The notes under the pieces are model-generated. The model made no database searches, was not told the origin of the DNA, and worked only from the letters and a program-made list of their open reading frames with translations. The position numbers and the translations under genes are program-made. DNA of 62,708 bases from an uncultured Alphaproteobacteria bacterium (GTDB taxonomy: Bacteria; Pseudomonadota; Alphaproteobacteria; Rhodobacterales; Rhodobacteraceae), in the NCBI GenBank assembly GCA_902586885.1, contig CACIJG010000011.1, positions 1 through 62,708 on the forward strand, read 5' to 3'. Of this stretch, positions 36,739-45,503 are shown one piece after another; positions within the stretch are counted from its first letter, which is position 1, and each line of letters starts with the position of its first letter.

Positions 36739-37776
36739 ATGACAACAAAAATACTTGGACACAAAAAGCAGATTGAATTCATCTCAAATACAATTAAAAA
36801 AAAAAATATTCCGAATGCCTGGCTATTTTTTGGTTCAAAAGGAATAGGTAAAGCATTACTAGCAAAAAAAGTAGCTCAATTAATAGCATCAGTAAATTTC
36901 ACGGAACAAAAAATAATTGACAGAATTTCTAGCCGAACGTTGATAGAAACCGATATAAAATCAGACATTCAAAATATATATTATTGTCAACGCCAAAAAG
37001 AAGAAAAGAAAGACAAGAAAAACAAATTTATCAATATTGACGACATTAGAAAGATGCAAAAATCTTTTTCTCTAGCTTCGGTAGATAAAAGTTATAGAAC
37101 TTGTATAATTGACTCAGCGGATGATTTAAATTTTCAGTCATCCAATGCTCTTCTGAAAATTTTGGAGGAACCACCAGAAAAAACCTTATTTATAATTATT
37201 AGTAATAATATTCAATCTGTAATACCAACAATTGCTTCAAGATGTCAGAAAATACAATTTAATAACCTTGATAAATATGAAATGATCGAACTAACCGAAA
37301 GTATTTTTGAAGATAAGAATATAGACATCAAAAGAAAAGAATATCTTTTAAAAATTAGTAATGGCTCTCCCGGCAGACTTTCTCTTCTACTTGATGAAGA
37401 GTTTTTGTCTGTTTTGATGGAAATAGAGTCTATTATTTCTGATTTCCCAATTTTTGATTATGACAAAATACATAACCTAATTTATGAGTATCCTAGCTAC
37501 TCGACTTGGGAAGATAACGATCGATCTATCTTGAGTGTATTTCTTATTTTTATTTCTTATATTTCCTCAACATTGATAGAAGCAAGCTCCTCTGATACAA
37601 AAGCATTAGACGACATTGTTATCAGAAAATTAAGGGAAATTCCTGATATTCAATTATTGATAGCTCACTTATACTCACAATTAGTTTTCCTTAGGTCAGA
37701 ATCTCAAAAATTTAACTTTGATCCAAAAAAAATTATTTTTCTCTCGTTCAACTTATTTGAAAAATTAGTCAAATAG
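36739..37776 (+). CDS. holB: DNA polymerase III delta-prime subunit
   Basis: A 345-residue clamp-loader subunit. The degenerate P-loop GSKGIGKA, the ALLKILEEPPE box and the SRC motif TIASRCQ are all typical of delta-prime. It helps load the sliding clamp. An ATG at 36739 follows an in-frame TTG at 36736, and the ATG is the simpler start. It lies between tmk and tatD; the metG gene often found at this point in alphaproteobacteria is absent. Confidence 0.88.
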   Translation: MTTKILGHKKQIEFISNTIKKKNIPNAWLFFGSKGIGKALLAKKVAQLIASVNFTEQKIIDRISSRTLIETDIKSDIQNIYYCQRQKEEKKDKKNKFINIDDIRKMQKSFSLASVDKSYRTCIIDSADDLNFQSSNALLKILEEPPEKTLFIIISNNIQSVIPTIASRCQKIQFNNLDKYEMIELTESIFEDKNIDIKRKEYLLKISNGSPGRLSLLLDEEFLSVLMEIESIISDFPIFDYDKIHNLIYEYPSYSTWEDNDRSILSVFLIFISYISSTLIEASSSDTKALDDIVIRKLREIPDIQLLIAHLYSQLVFLRSESQKFNFDPKKIIFLSFNLFEKLVK

Positions 37777-37784
37777 TAGTCATA

Positions 37785-38585
37785 ATGAATAAAGAATTTA
37801 TAGTAGATAGCCATTGTCATTTAGATTTCGATAGTCTTTTCTTTGACTTGAACAATATCTTAAAAGAAGCAAAGAAAACAGGCGTAAAAAAGATGTTAAC
37901 GATTTGTACAAACTTTAATAAGCTCAAAAGAGTAGAGAAGATTTGTGCCGATAACAAAGAGGTTGTTTATGCCGCCGGTATACATCCTAATGAGCCAGAG
38001 GAGGCACTTAAATTTGATCAAGGTAAATTTTCTGATATTTGTAAAAACAAAAACCTTGTTGGTATAGGTGAGACAGGCCTCGATTTTCACTACTCTGAAA
38101 GCACACAAAAACAGCAGATTTTTTCATTGATTAAACATATTGAAGTTGCGAAAGAACACAATCTACCCGTGATAATTCATGCTCGAGATGCAGATGCTAA
38201 GATCAAAGAGATACTAACTAATGAGTATAAAAAAGGAGCCTTCAATTGCGTTATGCATTGTTTTTCCTCAAGCTCCTATTTGGCTGATGCAATGATTGAG
38301 CTAGGATTTTATCTATCTATGTCAGGAATTATAACCTTCAATAAATCAAATGAATTGAGAGATATATTTTCTCGAGTACCCTTGAATAAGATAATAATAG
38401 AAACAGACAGTCCGTACTTAGCTCCCGTTCCCCACAGAGGTAAACGAAATGAACCAAGTTATGTTTCTTACATTGCAAAGAAAGGTGCAGAAGTTTTAAA
38501 AGTTGAAGAAGAATTATTTAGAAAAGAGACAACAAGGAATTTTTATAAACTATTTACTAAGGCTAGAGAGGAAAATGAGCACTAA
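37785..38585 (+). CDS. tatD: TatD-family metal-dependent hydrolase
   Basis: A 266-residue TIM-barrel hydrolase. It has the N-terminal metal motif DSHCHLDF, GETGLDFHY in the middle, VIIHARDAD and IIETDSPYLAPVPHRGK near the end. Family members are DNases and D-aminoacyl-tRNA deacylase-like enzymes. It is probably the YcfH-type member. Its last 11 bp overlap the MBL hydrolase gene. Confidence 0.9.
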   Translation: MNKEFIVDSHCHLDFDSLFFDLNNILKEAKKTGVKKMLTICTNFNKLKRVEKICADNKEVVYAAGIHPNEPEEALKFDQGKFSDICKNKNLVGIGETGLDFHYSESTQKQQIFSLIKHIEVAKEHNLPVIIHARDADAKIKEILTNEYKKGAFNCVMHCFSSSSYLADAMIELGFYLSMSGIITFNKSNELRDIFSRVPLNKIIIETDSPYLAPVPHRGKRNEPSYVSYIAKKGAEVLKVEEELFRKETTRNFYKLFTKAREENEH

Positions 38586-39369
38586 AATTACAATTTTAGG
38601 CTGTGGCTCTTCGGGAGGGGTACCTCGAGTGGGATTCGGATGGGGTGAATGCAATCCTAGGAATGAGAAAAATAGAAGAACAAGATGTTCTTTATTAGTA
38701 GAAAAAAAAATTGGATCAGAGAAAATATCTGTTCTAATTGATACTGGTCCAGATATTAGACAACAAATGTTATCAGCTGATGTACAGCATTTGGATGCTA
38801 TTCTGTATACTCATGCCCATGCTGACCATGTTCATGGGATTGATGATTTAAGGACGCTTGCCTATAAAAAGCGTCAAAAGATACCTGTCTGGGCAGACTT
38901 ATCAACACAAAAAAGGCTTAATGAGGGCTTTGGTTACATATTTTCAACACCAAAAAATAGCAAATATCCACCAATTTGTAAGCTTAATTTGATTGAAAAC
39001 AAAAAAATAAAAATAGATTGTTCTCAAGCCAAAATAGAATTTCTTCCTTTAACAGTAAATCATGGAGATATCGATGCATTGGGTTTTAAATTTGAGAACG
39101 TAGTATATATGCCTGATGTTTTGGATATTTATCCAGAAGCATGGGGTCAACTAAAAGACCTAGACTTATTAATAATTGATGCTTTGCGTCGAAATCCTCA
39201 TCCAACCCATACTCACTTAGAAAAAACACTTGGTTGGCTAAAGCAGCTTAAGCCAAAAAAAGCGATTTTAACTAACTTACATAATGATCTCGATTATGAT
39301 TTGTTAAAAAAAGAGCTCCCAGACAAGATAGAACCAGCTTTCGATGGCTTAAATATTCTTATAAATTAA
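38575..39369 (+). CDS. MBL-fold hydrolase (PhnP-like)
   Basis: About 264 residues of metallo-beta-lactamase fold. The first metal motif is THAHADHVHGIDDLR, and the C-terminal HPTHTHLEKT and LTNLHNDLDYD supply further ligands. It resembles PhnP-type cyclic phosphodiesterases and the MBL gene usually following tatD. I place the start at the ATG at 38575 (MSTKITILGCGSSGG), preceded by GAGG; an ATG at 38503 would intrude deep into tatD. Confidence 0.85.
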   Translation: MSTKITILGCGSSGGVPRVGFGWGECNPRNEKNRRTRCSLLVEKKIGSEKISVLIDTGPDIRQQMLSADVQHLDAILYTHAHADHVHGIDDLRTLAYKKRQKIPVWADLSTQKRLNEGFGYIFSTPKNSKYPPICKLNLIENKKIKIDCSQAKIEFLPLTVNHGDIDALGFKFENVVYMPDVLDIYPEAWGQLKDLDLLIIDALRRNPHPTHTHLEKTLGWLKQLKPKKAILTNLHNDLDYDLLKKELPDKIEPAFDGLNILIN

Positions 39370-40304
39370 TGCTTGTTCAGATCGCTATTTTAATTCTTCC
39401 TGTTTTCCTAATTATTATATTTGGATTTCTCTGTAGAAATTTTGAAATATTGATGGATGAAGATATTGATACTCTGGTTCGATTTTGCCAAAATATAGGG
39501 ATACCCATATTGCTTTTCTATAATATTTTAAATCTTAATCTAAATATCATTTTTGAAATAGGAATCTGGTTTTCTTATTACTCTTCATTGTTTGCATGTT
39601 TTTTTATTGGGTTCTTAGGAACGAAGTATTTTCTTTTTCAAAAGACCGAAGACGCGATTGCTTTTGGTTTCTGCGCTATGTTTTCAAACGGTGTTTTATT
39701 GGGTCTTCCTATTTGTGCATTAGTATTTGGAGATGAATCTCTTTCAATTAATTATGGCATAATTGTTGGTCATGGCCCCATTTGTTATTTGCTGGGAATT
39801 ATTTTTATGGAATTGGCCAAGTCTAAAAAACCATCTATTGGCAGATCACTTATATTTTCTATAAAGCCCATATTTTCGAATAATTTATCGATTGGGATCT
39901 TGACTGGACTTGTTCTTAATTTGGTTGGATTTAAATTCCCTTTAATAGTTAATGACGCTATTAAAATCTTCATAGTTAGCGCTATTCCCTTAGCACTTTT
40001 CTCTCTAGGCGGAGTGTTATACAAGTACAAGATTTCAAAAAATTTAAAAATCTCATTTTTTTTAATTTTTATATCTTTAGTATTTCACCCATTAATAGTT
40101 TTTGCTTTAGGCAGCTATTCTTTCTCAGTAGATAGAGAAATATTAGCTAATGGAGTAATTATGGCAGCAATGGCCCCTGGCTTAAATTCTTATTTCTTTG
40201 CTAATATGTATAATGCAGGCAAGGAAGTAGTCGCATCAACAATTTTTATGGGTACGATCGTAACTATATTTAGTGCAACAGCTTGGATATATATAATAAG
40301 CTAA
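39369..40304 (+). CDS. AEC-family transporter
   Basis: A 311-residue membrane protein with about ten hydrophobic segments in two five-helix halves, matching the auxin efflux carrier family (for example NGVLLGLPICALVFGDE and VIMAAMAPGLNSYFFANMY). Substrates in bacteria include malonate and other carboxylates. It overlaps the MBL gene by 1 bp (TAATG) and closes the housekeeping operon. Confidence 0.83.
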   Translation: MLVQIAILILPVFLIIIFGFLCRNFEILMDEDIDTLVRFCQNIGIPILLFYNILNLNLNIIFEIGIWFSYYSSLFACFFIGFLGTKYFLFQKTEDAIAFGFCAMFSNGVLLGLPICALVFGDESLSINYGIIVGHGPICYLLGIIFMELAKSKKPSIGRSLIFSIKPIFSNNLSIGILTGLVLNLVGFKFPLIVNDAIKIFIVSAIPLALFSLGGVLYKYKISKNLKISFFLIFISLVFHPLIVFALGSYSFSVDREILANGVIMAAMAPGLNSYFFANMYNAGKEVVASTIFMGTIVTIFSATAWIYIIS

Positions 40305-40308
40305 ATTT

Positions 40309-40515
40309 CTATTTATAATGAATTTTTTGGCTCTGAACACACAAATCGTAAGCAGCGCTATTCTTAGCCCCACTACCTCTTTTATGACAAGCTAATGCTA
40401 TTGCTGCCGCTTTATTTCCTCCGACATAGTCAGCCTGAGTAGAGAATAAACCGCTTCCTCCTCCACAGGAGCTTACAACCAAAAAGCATACAACCAAAAA
40501 CATTATTTTTTTCAT
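40309..40515 (-). CDS. Small putative lipoprotein (68 aa)
   Basis: A 68-residue protein with a lipoprotein signal; the lipobox Cys is at the end of LVVSSC and is followed by GGGSG. The mature part has two Cys (ACHKRG and YDLCVQ) that could form a disulfide. No family is recognised. It is convergent with the AEC gene, four bases away, and follows the Sel1 protein gene on the minus strand. Confidence 0.65.
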   Translation of the reverse strand: MKKIMFLVVCFLVVSSCGGGSGLFSTQADYVGGNKAAAIALACHKRGSGAKNSAAYDLCVQSQKIHYK

Positions 40516-40537
40516 TTATTATCCTAACCTTATGCTC

Positions 40538-41263
40538 CTAATTGAAGCACTCTTTGAACTTTTTATCAATACATTTTCTAGATAATTGTTCTGCATCCTT
40601 AATTTCGTCAATGTTCATAAGGACTTCAAGCTCAGATCTTAATTGAATTGTTTTTTTTATATTTTCAATATCTCTATATAAAAAAGCTGCAATGTTGCAG
40701 CTCATATGAGCATATATCAAATTTTTTTTTATTCCTTTACCAAGAATAAAGTTCGTTGCTAAAGCTAAGTGAGCGTCAGGGTTTCCTAGTTCCGCAGATT
40801 TTAAAAACCAGAAATGACTCTCTTCATTCTTTTTGAATACATTCTGTAATAAAGATGCCAATCGAAACTGCCCTACTGGGTCTTGGTTATAGGCTGCTTT
40901 AGAGTACCAGAGCTTTGCCTTTTTATTATTTATCTCTGTTCCCTCTCCGACTTCATACCTAGCCCCTACATTTACTTGAGCCTGAACATGGCCAGACAAA
41001 GCTGCTTTTTTGAAATAGAAAAATGCTTTTTCATCATTTTGTAAAACCCCATCATACAAAAAACCCAACAGAAAATCTGCTTCCTTATTTCCTAAATCTG
41101 AGGCTTTTTTCCAATTCTCAATTGCATTTGAATAATTTGATCTATCGTAGGAGTTCATACCTTTATTAAGATAGCTTGATATTGAGGCATCAGAGAGAAG
41201 ACACGATGGTATCAAAACAATAAAAAAGGAGCTTAATATCCCTTTTAATAATTTCCAAAACAT
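40538..41263 (-). CDS. Sel1-repeat (TPR-like) secreted protein
   Basis: About 241 residues. An N-terminal signal (FWKLLKGILSSFFIVLIPSC) precedes repeated Sel1 units: ADFLLGFLYDG, AQVNVGARYEVGEG, GQFRLASLLQ and AHLALATNFILGKG. Sel1 proteins are scaffolds in envelope stress or signalling. I use the ATG at 41263, with GGAAA before it; a GTG at 41287 is an alternative. The downstream lipoprotein gene is 22 bp away. Confidence 0.8.
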   Translation of the reverse strand: MFWKLLKGILSSFFIVLIPSCLLSDASISSYLNKGMNSYDRSNYSNAIENWKKASDLGNKEADFLLGFLYDGVLQNDEKAFFYFKKAALSGHVQAQVNVGARYEVGEGTEINNKKAKLWYSKAAYNQDPVGQFRLASLLQNVFKKNEESHFWFLKSAELGNPDAHLALATNFILGKGIKKNLIYAHMSCNIAAFLYRDIENIKKTIQLRSELEVLMNIDEIKDAEQLSRKCIDKKFKECFN

Positions 41264-41287
41264 TAATTTTCCAAAACATTCACTCAC

Positions 41288-41532
41288 AGCAAACTACTCT
41301 TTTTAATCCCACTTCACAAATTCTTTCTGATAAAAACGACTCTCTAATTAATAGTGAAAATGTTTTCCAGAAAATCTGTGGAAAACCCTGTGAATTAATA
41401 GTCTTTGTAATTAAAAACTCCTTACGCATAAAAGATTTTTGAGTTTTGCCTAAATCTTAGGCAAAAATTTGCTTTCTAAATTTAAAAAAAACTTGATTTG
41501 TATTTTAAAAAAAAATAAGAGCTAAGAAACAA
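41288..41532. promoter_or_regulatory. Intergenic region with 10-bp palindrome and DnaA-box-like repeats
   Basis: The gap between the Sel1 gene and the 146-residue gene contains TTTTGCCTAA-ATC-TTAGGCAAAA (41444-41466), a perfect inverted repeat suitable for a dimeric regulator or as a terminator. About 60 bp earlier are TGTGGAAAA and TGTGAATTA, each one mismatch from a DnaA box, in the same orientation and 12 bp apart. An A/T-only run follows. Confidence 0.4.
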
Positions 41533-41973
41533 ATGCAATTAGGTAAAACTATGACAAAAGAACTTGAAAACGAAGAATTCGTCGAAGCCCCCGAGGCAAC
41601 AAAAATGCATAATATTACTTCCAAGGCAGGGCGTCTCGCTATGGAATTATCTTTAGAAAAAAAGAGACTTGTTCAGGAACTTGAAGAACTTCAAGGTGAA
41701 TATGATGATATAAAACCTTTGACCCCAACAGGCACTAGAGACTGGTATGTAAAATGGGGTTCAATGATTTTAGGTGTAGTAGGTGTATTTCTAATTTCAG
41801 CAGAAATTTATTTATTAGGACAAATAGCTTATCTTATTAGTGCCATAGGGTGGATTTACGTAGGCATGCAATGGGGAGACAGAGCAATAATGATTGGCTC
41901 CGCAATTAGTGGAACTGCGGTCGCAATGTTTTTGATAGATAACCCTGAGCTATACTCAAGGTATTTTAACTAA
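41533..41973 (+). CDS. Hypothetical membrane protein with coiled-coil N-terminus
   Basis: A 146-residue protein. Residues 1-65 are charged and likely coiled coil (LSLEKKRLVQELEELQGEYDDI), followed by two or three hydrophobic segments (SMILGVVGVFLISAEIYLLG, ISAIGWIYVGMQWG, MIGSAISGTAVAMFLID). I do not recognise a family. An in-frame ATG at 41551 is a possible alternative start. The palindrome upstream may regulate it. Confidence 0.6.
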   Translation: MQLGKTMTKELENEEFVEAPEATKMHNITSKAGRLAMELSLEKKRLVQELEELQGEYDDIKPLTPTGTRDWYVKWGSMILGVVGVFLISAEIYLLGQIAYLISAIGWIYVGMQWGDRAIMIGSAISGTAVAMFLIDNPELYSRYFN

Positions 41974-41985
41974 ACAAGTCCCATT

Positions 41986-42834
41986 TTAGCCTTTAAACTC
42001 TTTTAGAGCATCATTGATTTTTTTGAAAGATTTACTGGCTAAATCTAAGGGCCTCCCTGCTGTTAAACCTCCATCTACAAGAAAATCCTGTCCAGTAACG
42101 AAACTGCTTTCATCGCTTGCTAAGAATAATGCTAAATTAGCGATATCATCAGGCAGTCCTGCTCTAGGAATTGGTTGAAAATCATTAAAAGCATCAGTTT
42201 TCCTTAGGTACTCATCGCTAGTTTCTAGATCTTTACCTCGTAACTTTCTGCCAACCCCAAAAATCTCGGTAACTATTGCACCTGGAGAAATAGAATTTAT
42301 GCGAACAGACTGCCTTGCCAGCTCCAGTGCTGCTACTTTAGAAAAATGTATTACACCAGCTTTAGCTGCAGAGTAAACCGACCCTCCACAACCTCCCCAA
42401 TGCCCTGCTATACTAGCTGTGTTGATTATACTACCAGATCCCTGTACCTTCATAACTCTTGCGGCCTCACGAGTCCCTATAATCACACTTGTCAATAAAA
42501 GGTTTAAACTTTGGGTAACTTTCTCGTAAGAAATATCTTCAATATTTCTTACAAAATCTGGTGCGCCAGCATTATTAAAAACGGTATCTACTCTGCCAAA
42601 AAGACGTTGACCTTCATTAATAAGATAAGAAATTTCTTCTTCCACTAAGACGTCACATCTAATAAATTTGCAATTGGACCCTAGCATTTTTTCCAAATTT
42701 TTTCCAATTTCTTCTCTTCTTCCGGATATTACCACTCTTGCCCCTTCATTCAGAAAAAGCTTTGCAGTCTCCAACCCAATACCACTTGTTGATCCAGTGA
42801 CAATCGCAACTTTATTCTCAAGTCTTTGACTCAT
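41986..42834 (-). CDS. SDR-family dehydrogenase
   Basis: A 282-residue short-chain dehydrogenase. It has TGSTSGIGLETA for cofactor binding, NNAG, the catalytic Ser in INTASIAG, YSAAK (Tyr-xxx-Lys) and the C-terminal DFLVDGGLTAGRP. This is the classic glucose-dehydrogenase-like subgroup. The substrate is unknown. It lies 40 bp downstream of the aminotransferase on the same strand. Confidence 0.88.
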   Translation of the reverse strand: MSQRLENKVAIVTGSTSGIGLETAKLFLNEGARVVISGRREEIGKNLEKMLGSNCKFIRCDVLVEEEISYLINEGQRLFGRVDTVFNNAGAPDFVRNIEDISYEKVTQSLNLLLTSVIIGTREAARVMKVQGSGSIINTASIAGHWGGCGGSVYSAAKAGVIHFSKVAALELARQSVRINSISPGAIVTEIFGVGRKLRGKDLETSDEYLRKTDAFNDFQPIPRAGLPDDIANLALFLASDESSFVTGQDFLVDGGLTAGRPLDLASKSFKKINDALKEFKG

Positions 42835-42874
42835 GATTAAACCTCAAATCCCTTCAATTAATAATATTACTATA

Positions 42875-44026
42875 TTAAATAAAATTTCTTTTTTTCATAA
42901 AGCTTTTAATTCTCCTAACTCCCTCTTTTATTTCTTTGGTAGTTCTGGCATATGAAAATCTTAGTTTTGTCTTTCCATTTACAGGATCAAAATCAATACC
43001 TGGGGTTACCGCCACAGCAACTTTATCTAAAATTTCGGTTGCAAATGAAAGACTATCCTTTGAAAACAAACCTATATCAGCATAAATGTAAAAAGCCCCG
43101 TCAGGATGAGCGATGTCTTTGAAACCAGCTTCAGACAAACCCTTTGTAAGAACATCCCTATTTTCTTTATATACCAATAAGTTTTTTTGTAACTCAAATT
43201 TTCCGTTAAAAGCACCAAGAGCAGCTATTTGGCTTACATGCGGAGCACAGATAAACATATTTTGCGCTATTCTCTCAATTCTTCGTATATGACTCTCTGG
43301 TACCACCATCCAACCTATACGCCATCCAGTCATAGAAAAATATTTAGAAAATGAATTAATTACATAACAAGAATTGGTGACCTCTAAAGCTGTGACAGCT
43401 TTTTTTTCATATTCTATACCGTGATAAATTTCATCACTAATTAAAGCAATGTTCTTTTCTTCAGAAATTTGGTGTATATCATTCAAAGCTTTGTAATCTA
43501 GCATTGATCCAGTTGGATTAGCAGGAGAAGCAATTAAAATCCCTTGAACTTCTGAATTATAAATATCTTCTGGCTTTGGTTGAAAATTGCTTTCTTTATC
43601 CGTTTGGAAAAAATTGGGTATTAGATCCAAGGCCTTGATAATCTGCCTATAGCTGGGGTATCCGGGATTGCCCAAGCCAATTACATCCCCCACATCAAAT
43701 AATGATATAAATGTCAAAAGAAATGCACTCGAGGAGCCAGGTGTTATTATTATACGATTCCAATCTAAATCAACATTATACCATTCGCCATAAAGACTGG
43801 CGATTTTCTTCCTTAATTTAGGCAAACCTAGAGCCACTGTATAACCCATTGGATCTTTTTTCATAGTTTTTTCTAAGAAGTCTAATGCTGCCTTTGGAGC
43901 TGAAGTACCTGGTTGACCAACCTCCATATGTACAACATCCTTACCAAGACTGTTTGCTACACTAGCCTTCTCCATAATATCCATTACTATAAATGGATCA
44001 ACATTTCCGCGATTTGAACTTCTCAT
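42875..44026 (-). CDS. Class I/II PLP aminotransferase (aspartate-aminotransferase-like)
   Basis: A 383-residue fold-type I aminotransferase. The PLP lysine is in SFSKYFSMTGWRIGW, with ASPANPTGS and SDEIYHGI upstream and RFSYARTTKEI (the substrate-carboxylate Arg) near the end. It is of the aspartate/alanine/aromatic aminotransferase type, most like the alpha-class family annotated as pyridoxal-phosphate-dependent aminotransferase. The exact amino donor cannot be set. Confidence 0.87.
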   Translation of the reverse strand: MRSSNRGNVDPFIVMDIMEKASVANSLGKDVVHMEVGQPGTSAPKAALDFLEKTMKKDPMGYTVALGLPKLRKKIASLYGEWYNVDLDWNRIIITPGSSSAFLLTFISLFDVGDVIGLGNPGYPSYRQIIKALDLIPNFFQTDKESNFQPKPEDIYNSEVQGILIASPANPTGSMLDYKALNDIHQISEEKNIALISDEIYHGIEYEKKAVTALEVTNSCYVINSFSKYFSMTGWRIGWMVVPESHIRRIERIAQNMFICAPHVSQIAALGAFNGKFELQKNLLVYKENRDVLTKGLSEAGFKDIAHPDGAFYIYADIGLFSKDSLSFATEILDKVAVAVTPGIDFDPVNGKTKLRFSYARTTKEIKEGVRRIKSFMKKRNFI

Positions 44027-44111
44027 TTTCTCAGCAAAATCATTTTTAGGTTTTATACGGCCTCTATTAGTAAGCGATACTTAACTTCGTGGTTTCTATA
44101 ATAAAAAATAT

Positions 44112-44555
44112 TTAATTGAAGAGATAGCAATTATCAAAGCTTTCTTTCATACATTCAACTGCCTTTGCCATGGACTCCATTATCTCTGCTTTAGAAAGCT
44201 TAAATTCATCTTCTATTATTTGGTGATAGCCAATATCAGTACTATTCTGCTTTAAAGCTACCAAATAAAAATATGTGTGCGATTTTTGAGGATTTAATTC
44301 AACTAAGTCACTATATGCAAATAAGTTCCCTAAATGTTCAAGAGCTGGTATGTGGTTATTTTTTGCAGCGATTTTAAGAAACATAAAACCTTTTTCTATA
44401 TCTATCTCTATTGTCTGATCAATAGGATACAAATGCATCAATCCTAAAAAATATTGGGCGATTGCATTTCCATTCTCAGCTAAGGGCATCAAAATTTTAT
44501 AGGACTCATAATGACTTTTACTATAGAATACAGATATTATTTCTTCCTCATTCAT
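44112..44555 (-). CDS. Sel1-like repeat protein (147 aa)
   Basis: A small protein without a signal peptide and with at least two Sel1-like helical repeats (AIAQYFLGLMHLYP, EKGFMFLKIAAKNNHIPALEHLGNLFAYSD). It is acidic. Unlike the Sel1 protein at 40.5 kb it appears cytoplasmic. Function unknown, probably protein-protein interaction. Confidence 0.65.
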   Translation of the reverse strand: MNEEEIISVFYSKSHYESYKILMPLAENGNAIAQYFLGLMHLYPIDQTIEIDIEKGFMFLKIAAKNNHIPALEHLGNLFAYSDLVELNPQKSHTYFYLVALKQNSTDIGYHQIIEDEFKLSKAEIMESMAKAVECMKESFDNCYLFN

Positions 44556-44602
44556 AAGCTCTAAAGTATTCTGTAATTATTATTATATATAATAAAAACT
44601 TA

Positions 44603-45208
44603 TTACTCCCTCTGAATTGTATTTTCTCGAGATCCTCTAGGATCAATCCAGCCGATATTACCATCATGACGAAAATAAACCATATTTAAACCGGAATGGC
44701 TTGCATTCCTAAAAAGCAAACAATTTTCGTTAGCTAACTCCAAGCGCATTACCGCTTGCTCGACAGTTAACTCTTCTACCCTGTAGGATAACTCAGCAAT
44801 TACTGGCAAACTATCGTTTTCAGATGATCTTTGATTCAGATCTGAAGCGTTGGTTGCACTTTGATAAACCTTCATTGGTTCTATCGTGGAAAAAAGCTCA
44901 CTGGAGTCCAAAGTGCGATGATTTTTCATTTTTCTATGATACCTTCGCAATCTTTTTTCAGTACGTTCAATTGCATCGTCAAAAGCCATATTGGCTTCTT
45001 TTCCGCGACCAGTTGCATCAAGTTCAATCTTGTTTTTTAAATTTACTTTAAGTTTTGCCTTGAAGCTTCCAAACTTTTTTTCGAGCGTTATTTGGCTACT
45101 GACCACGTTGTATGAATATTTTTCAAATATTTCATTAAGTCTCCTTTGGCTATATTCTTGAAACGCATCACCTAAATCTATATTCTTGCCTATAACTTTT
45201 ATGTTCAC
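44603..45208 (-). CDS. hpf: Ribosome hibernation-promoting factor, long form
   Basis: About 201 residues. The N-terminal HPF/RaiA domain (VIGKNIDLGDAFQEYSQRRLNEIF, then ELDATGRGKEANMAFDDAIERTEKRLRRYHRKM) is followed by a linker and the C-terminal dimerisation domain (MRLELANENCLLFRNASHSGLNMVYFRHDGNIGWIDP). Long HPF alone forms inactive 100S ribosome dimers in stationary phase. I prefer the GTG at 45208, with GAAAG about 8 bp before it; a GTG at 45217 is also possible. Confidence 0.9.
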   Translation of the reverse strand: MNIKVIGKNIDLGDAFQEYSQRRLNEIFEKYSYNVVSSQITLEKKFGSFKAKLKVNLKNKIELDATGRGKEANMAFDDAIERTEKRLRRYHRKMKNHRTLDSSELFSTIEPMKVYQSATNASDLNQRSSENDSLPVIAELSYRVEELTVEQAVMRLELANENCLLFRNASHSGLNMVYFRHDGNIGWIDPRGSRENTIQRE

Positions 45209-45275
45209 AAGTATCACTTTCAGATAATCTAAGATCTAATTATGTAGGCATTTTAAAAAAAAAAAAATACTTTTT

Positions 45276-45503
45276 ATGTCACCAGAAAATAAAAAAAAGC
45301 TATGGCAAGAAATTTTAAAAGCTGGAGAGGTTTTAAAAGGAAAATTACCTCCTAGTCCTAGCCACCCTAAAGGCAGAAATCCATATGCCCATGTTGCTAG
45401 TTGCATAAAATCGAAATTTGGCTATAGCTATGGAGAACTTCATGACAATCAATACAAAGATGTAATTAGCTATATTACATTTCTTAAAGAGAACCCTAAC
45501 TAG
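45276..45503 (+). CDS. Hypothetical protein (75 aa)
   Basis: A small basic protein with NPYAHVASCIKSKFGYSYGELHDNQY in the middle, which is striking but not known to me. It contains a single Cys and several aromatic residues. It starts 67 bp from the divergent hpf start and its stop overlaps the convergent asparaginase by 4 bp. No function can be given. Confidence 0.6.
   Translation: MSPENKKKLWQEILKAGEVLKGKLPPSPSHPKGRNPYAHVASCIKSKFGYSYGELHDNQYKDVISYITFLKENPN

Noticed and set aside
41370-41532. Candidate chromosomal origin (DnaA-box-like repeats plus AT-rich tract)
   Set aside because: Only two imperfect boxes, no dnaA, parA or hemE nearby and no way to check GC skew. Kept only as a low-interest regulatory note.
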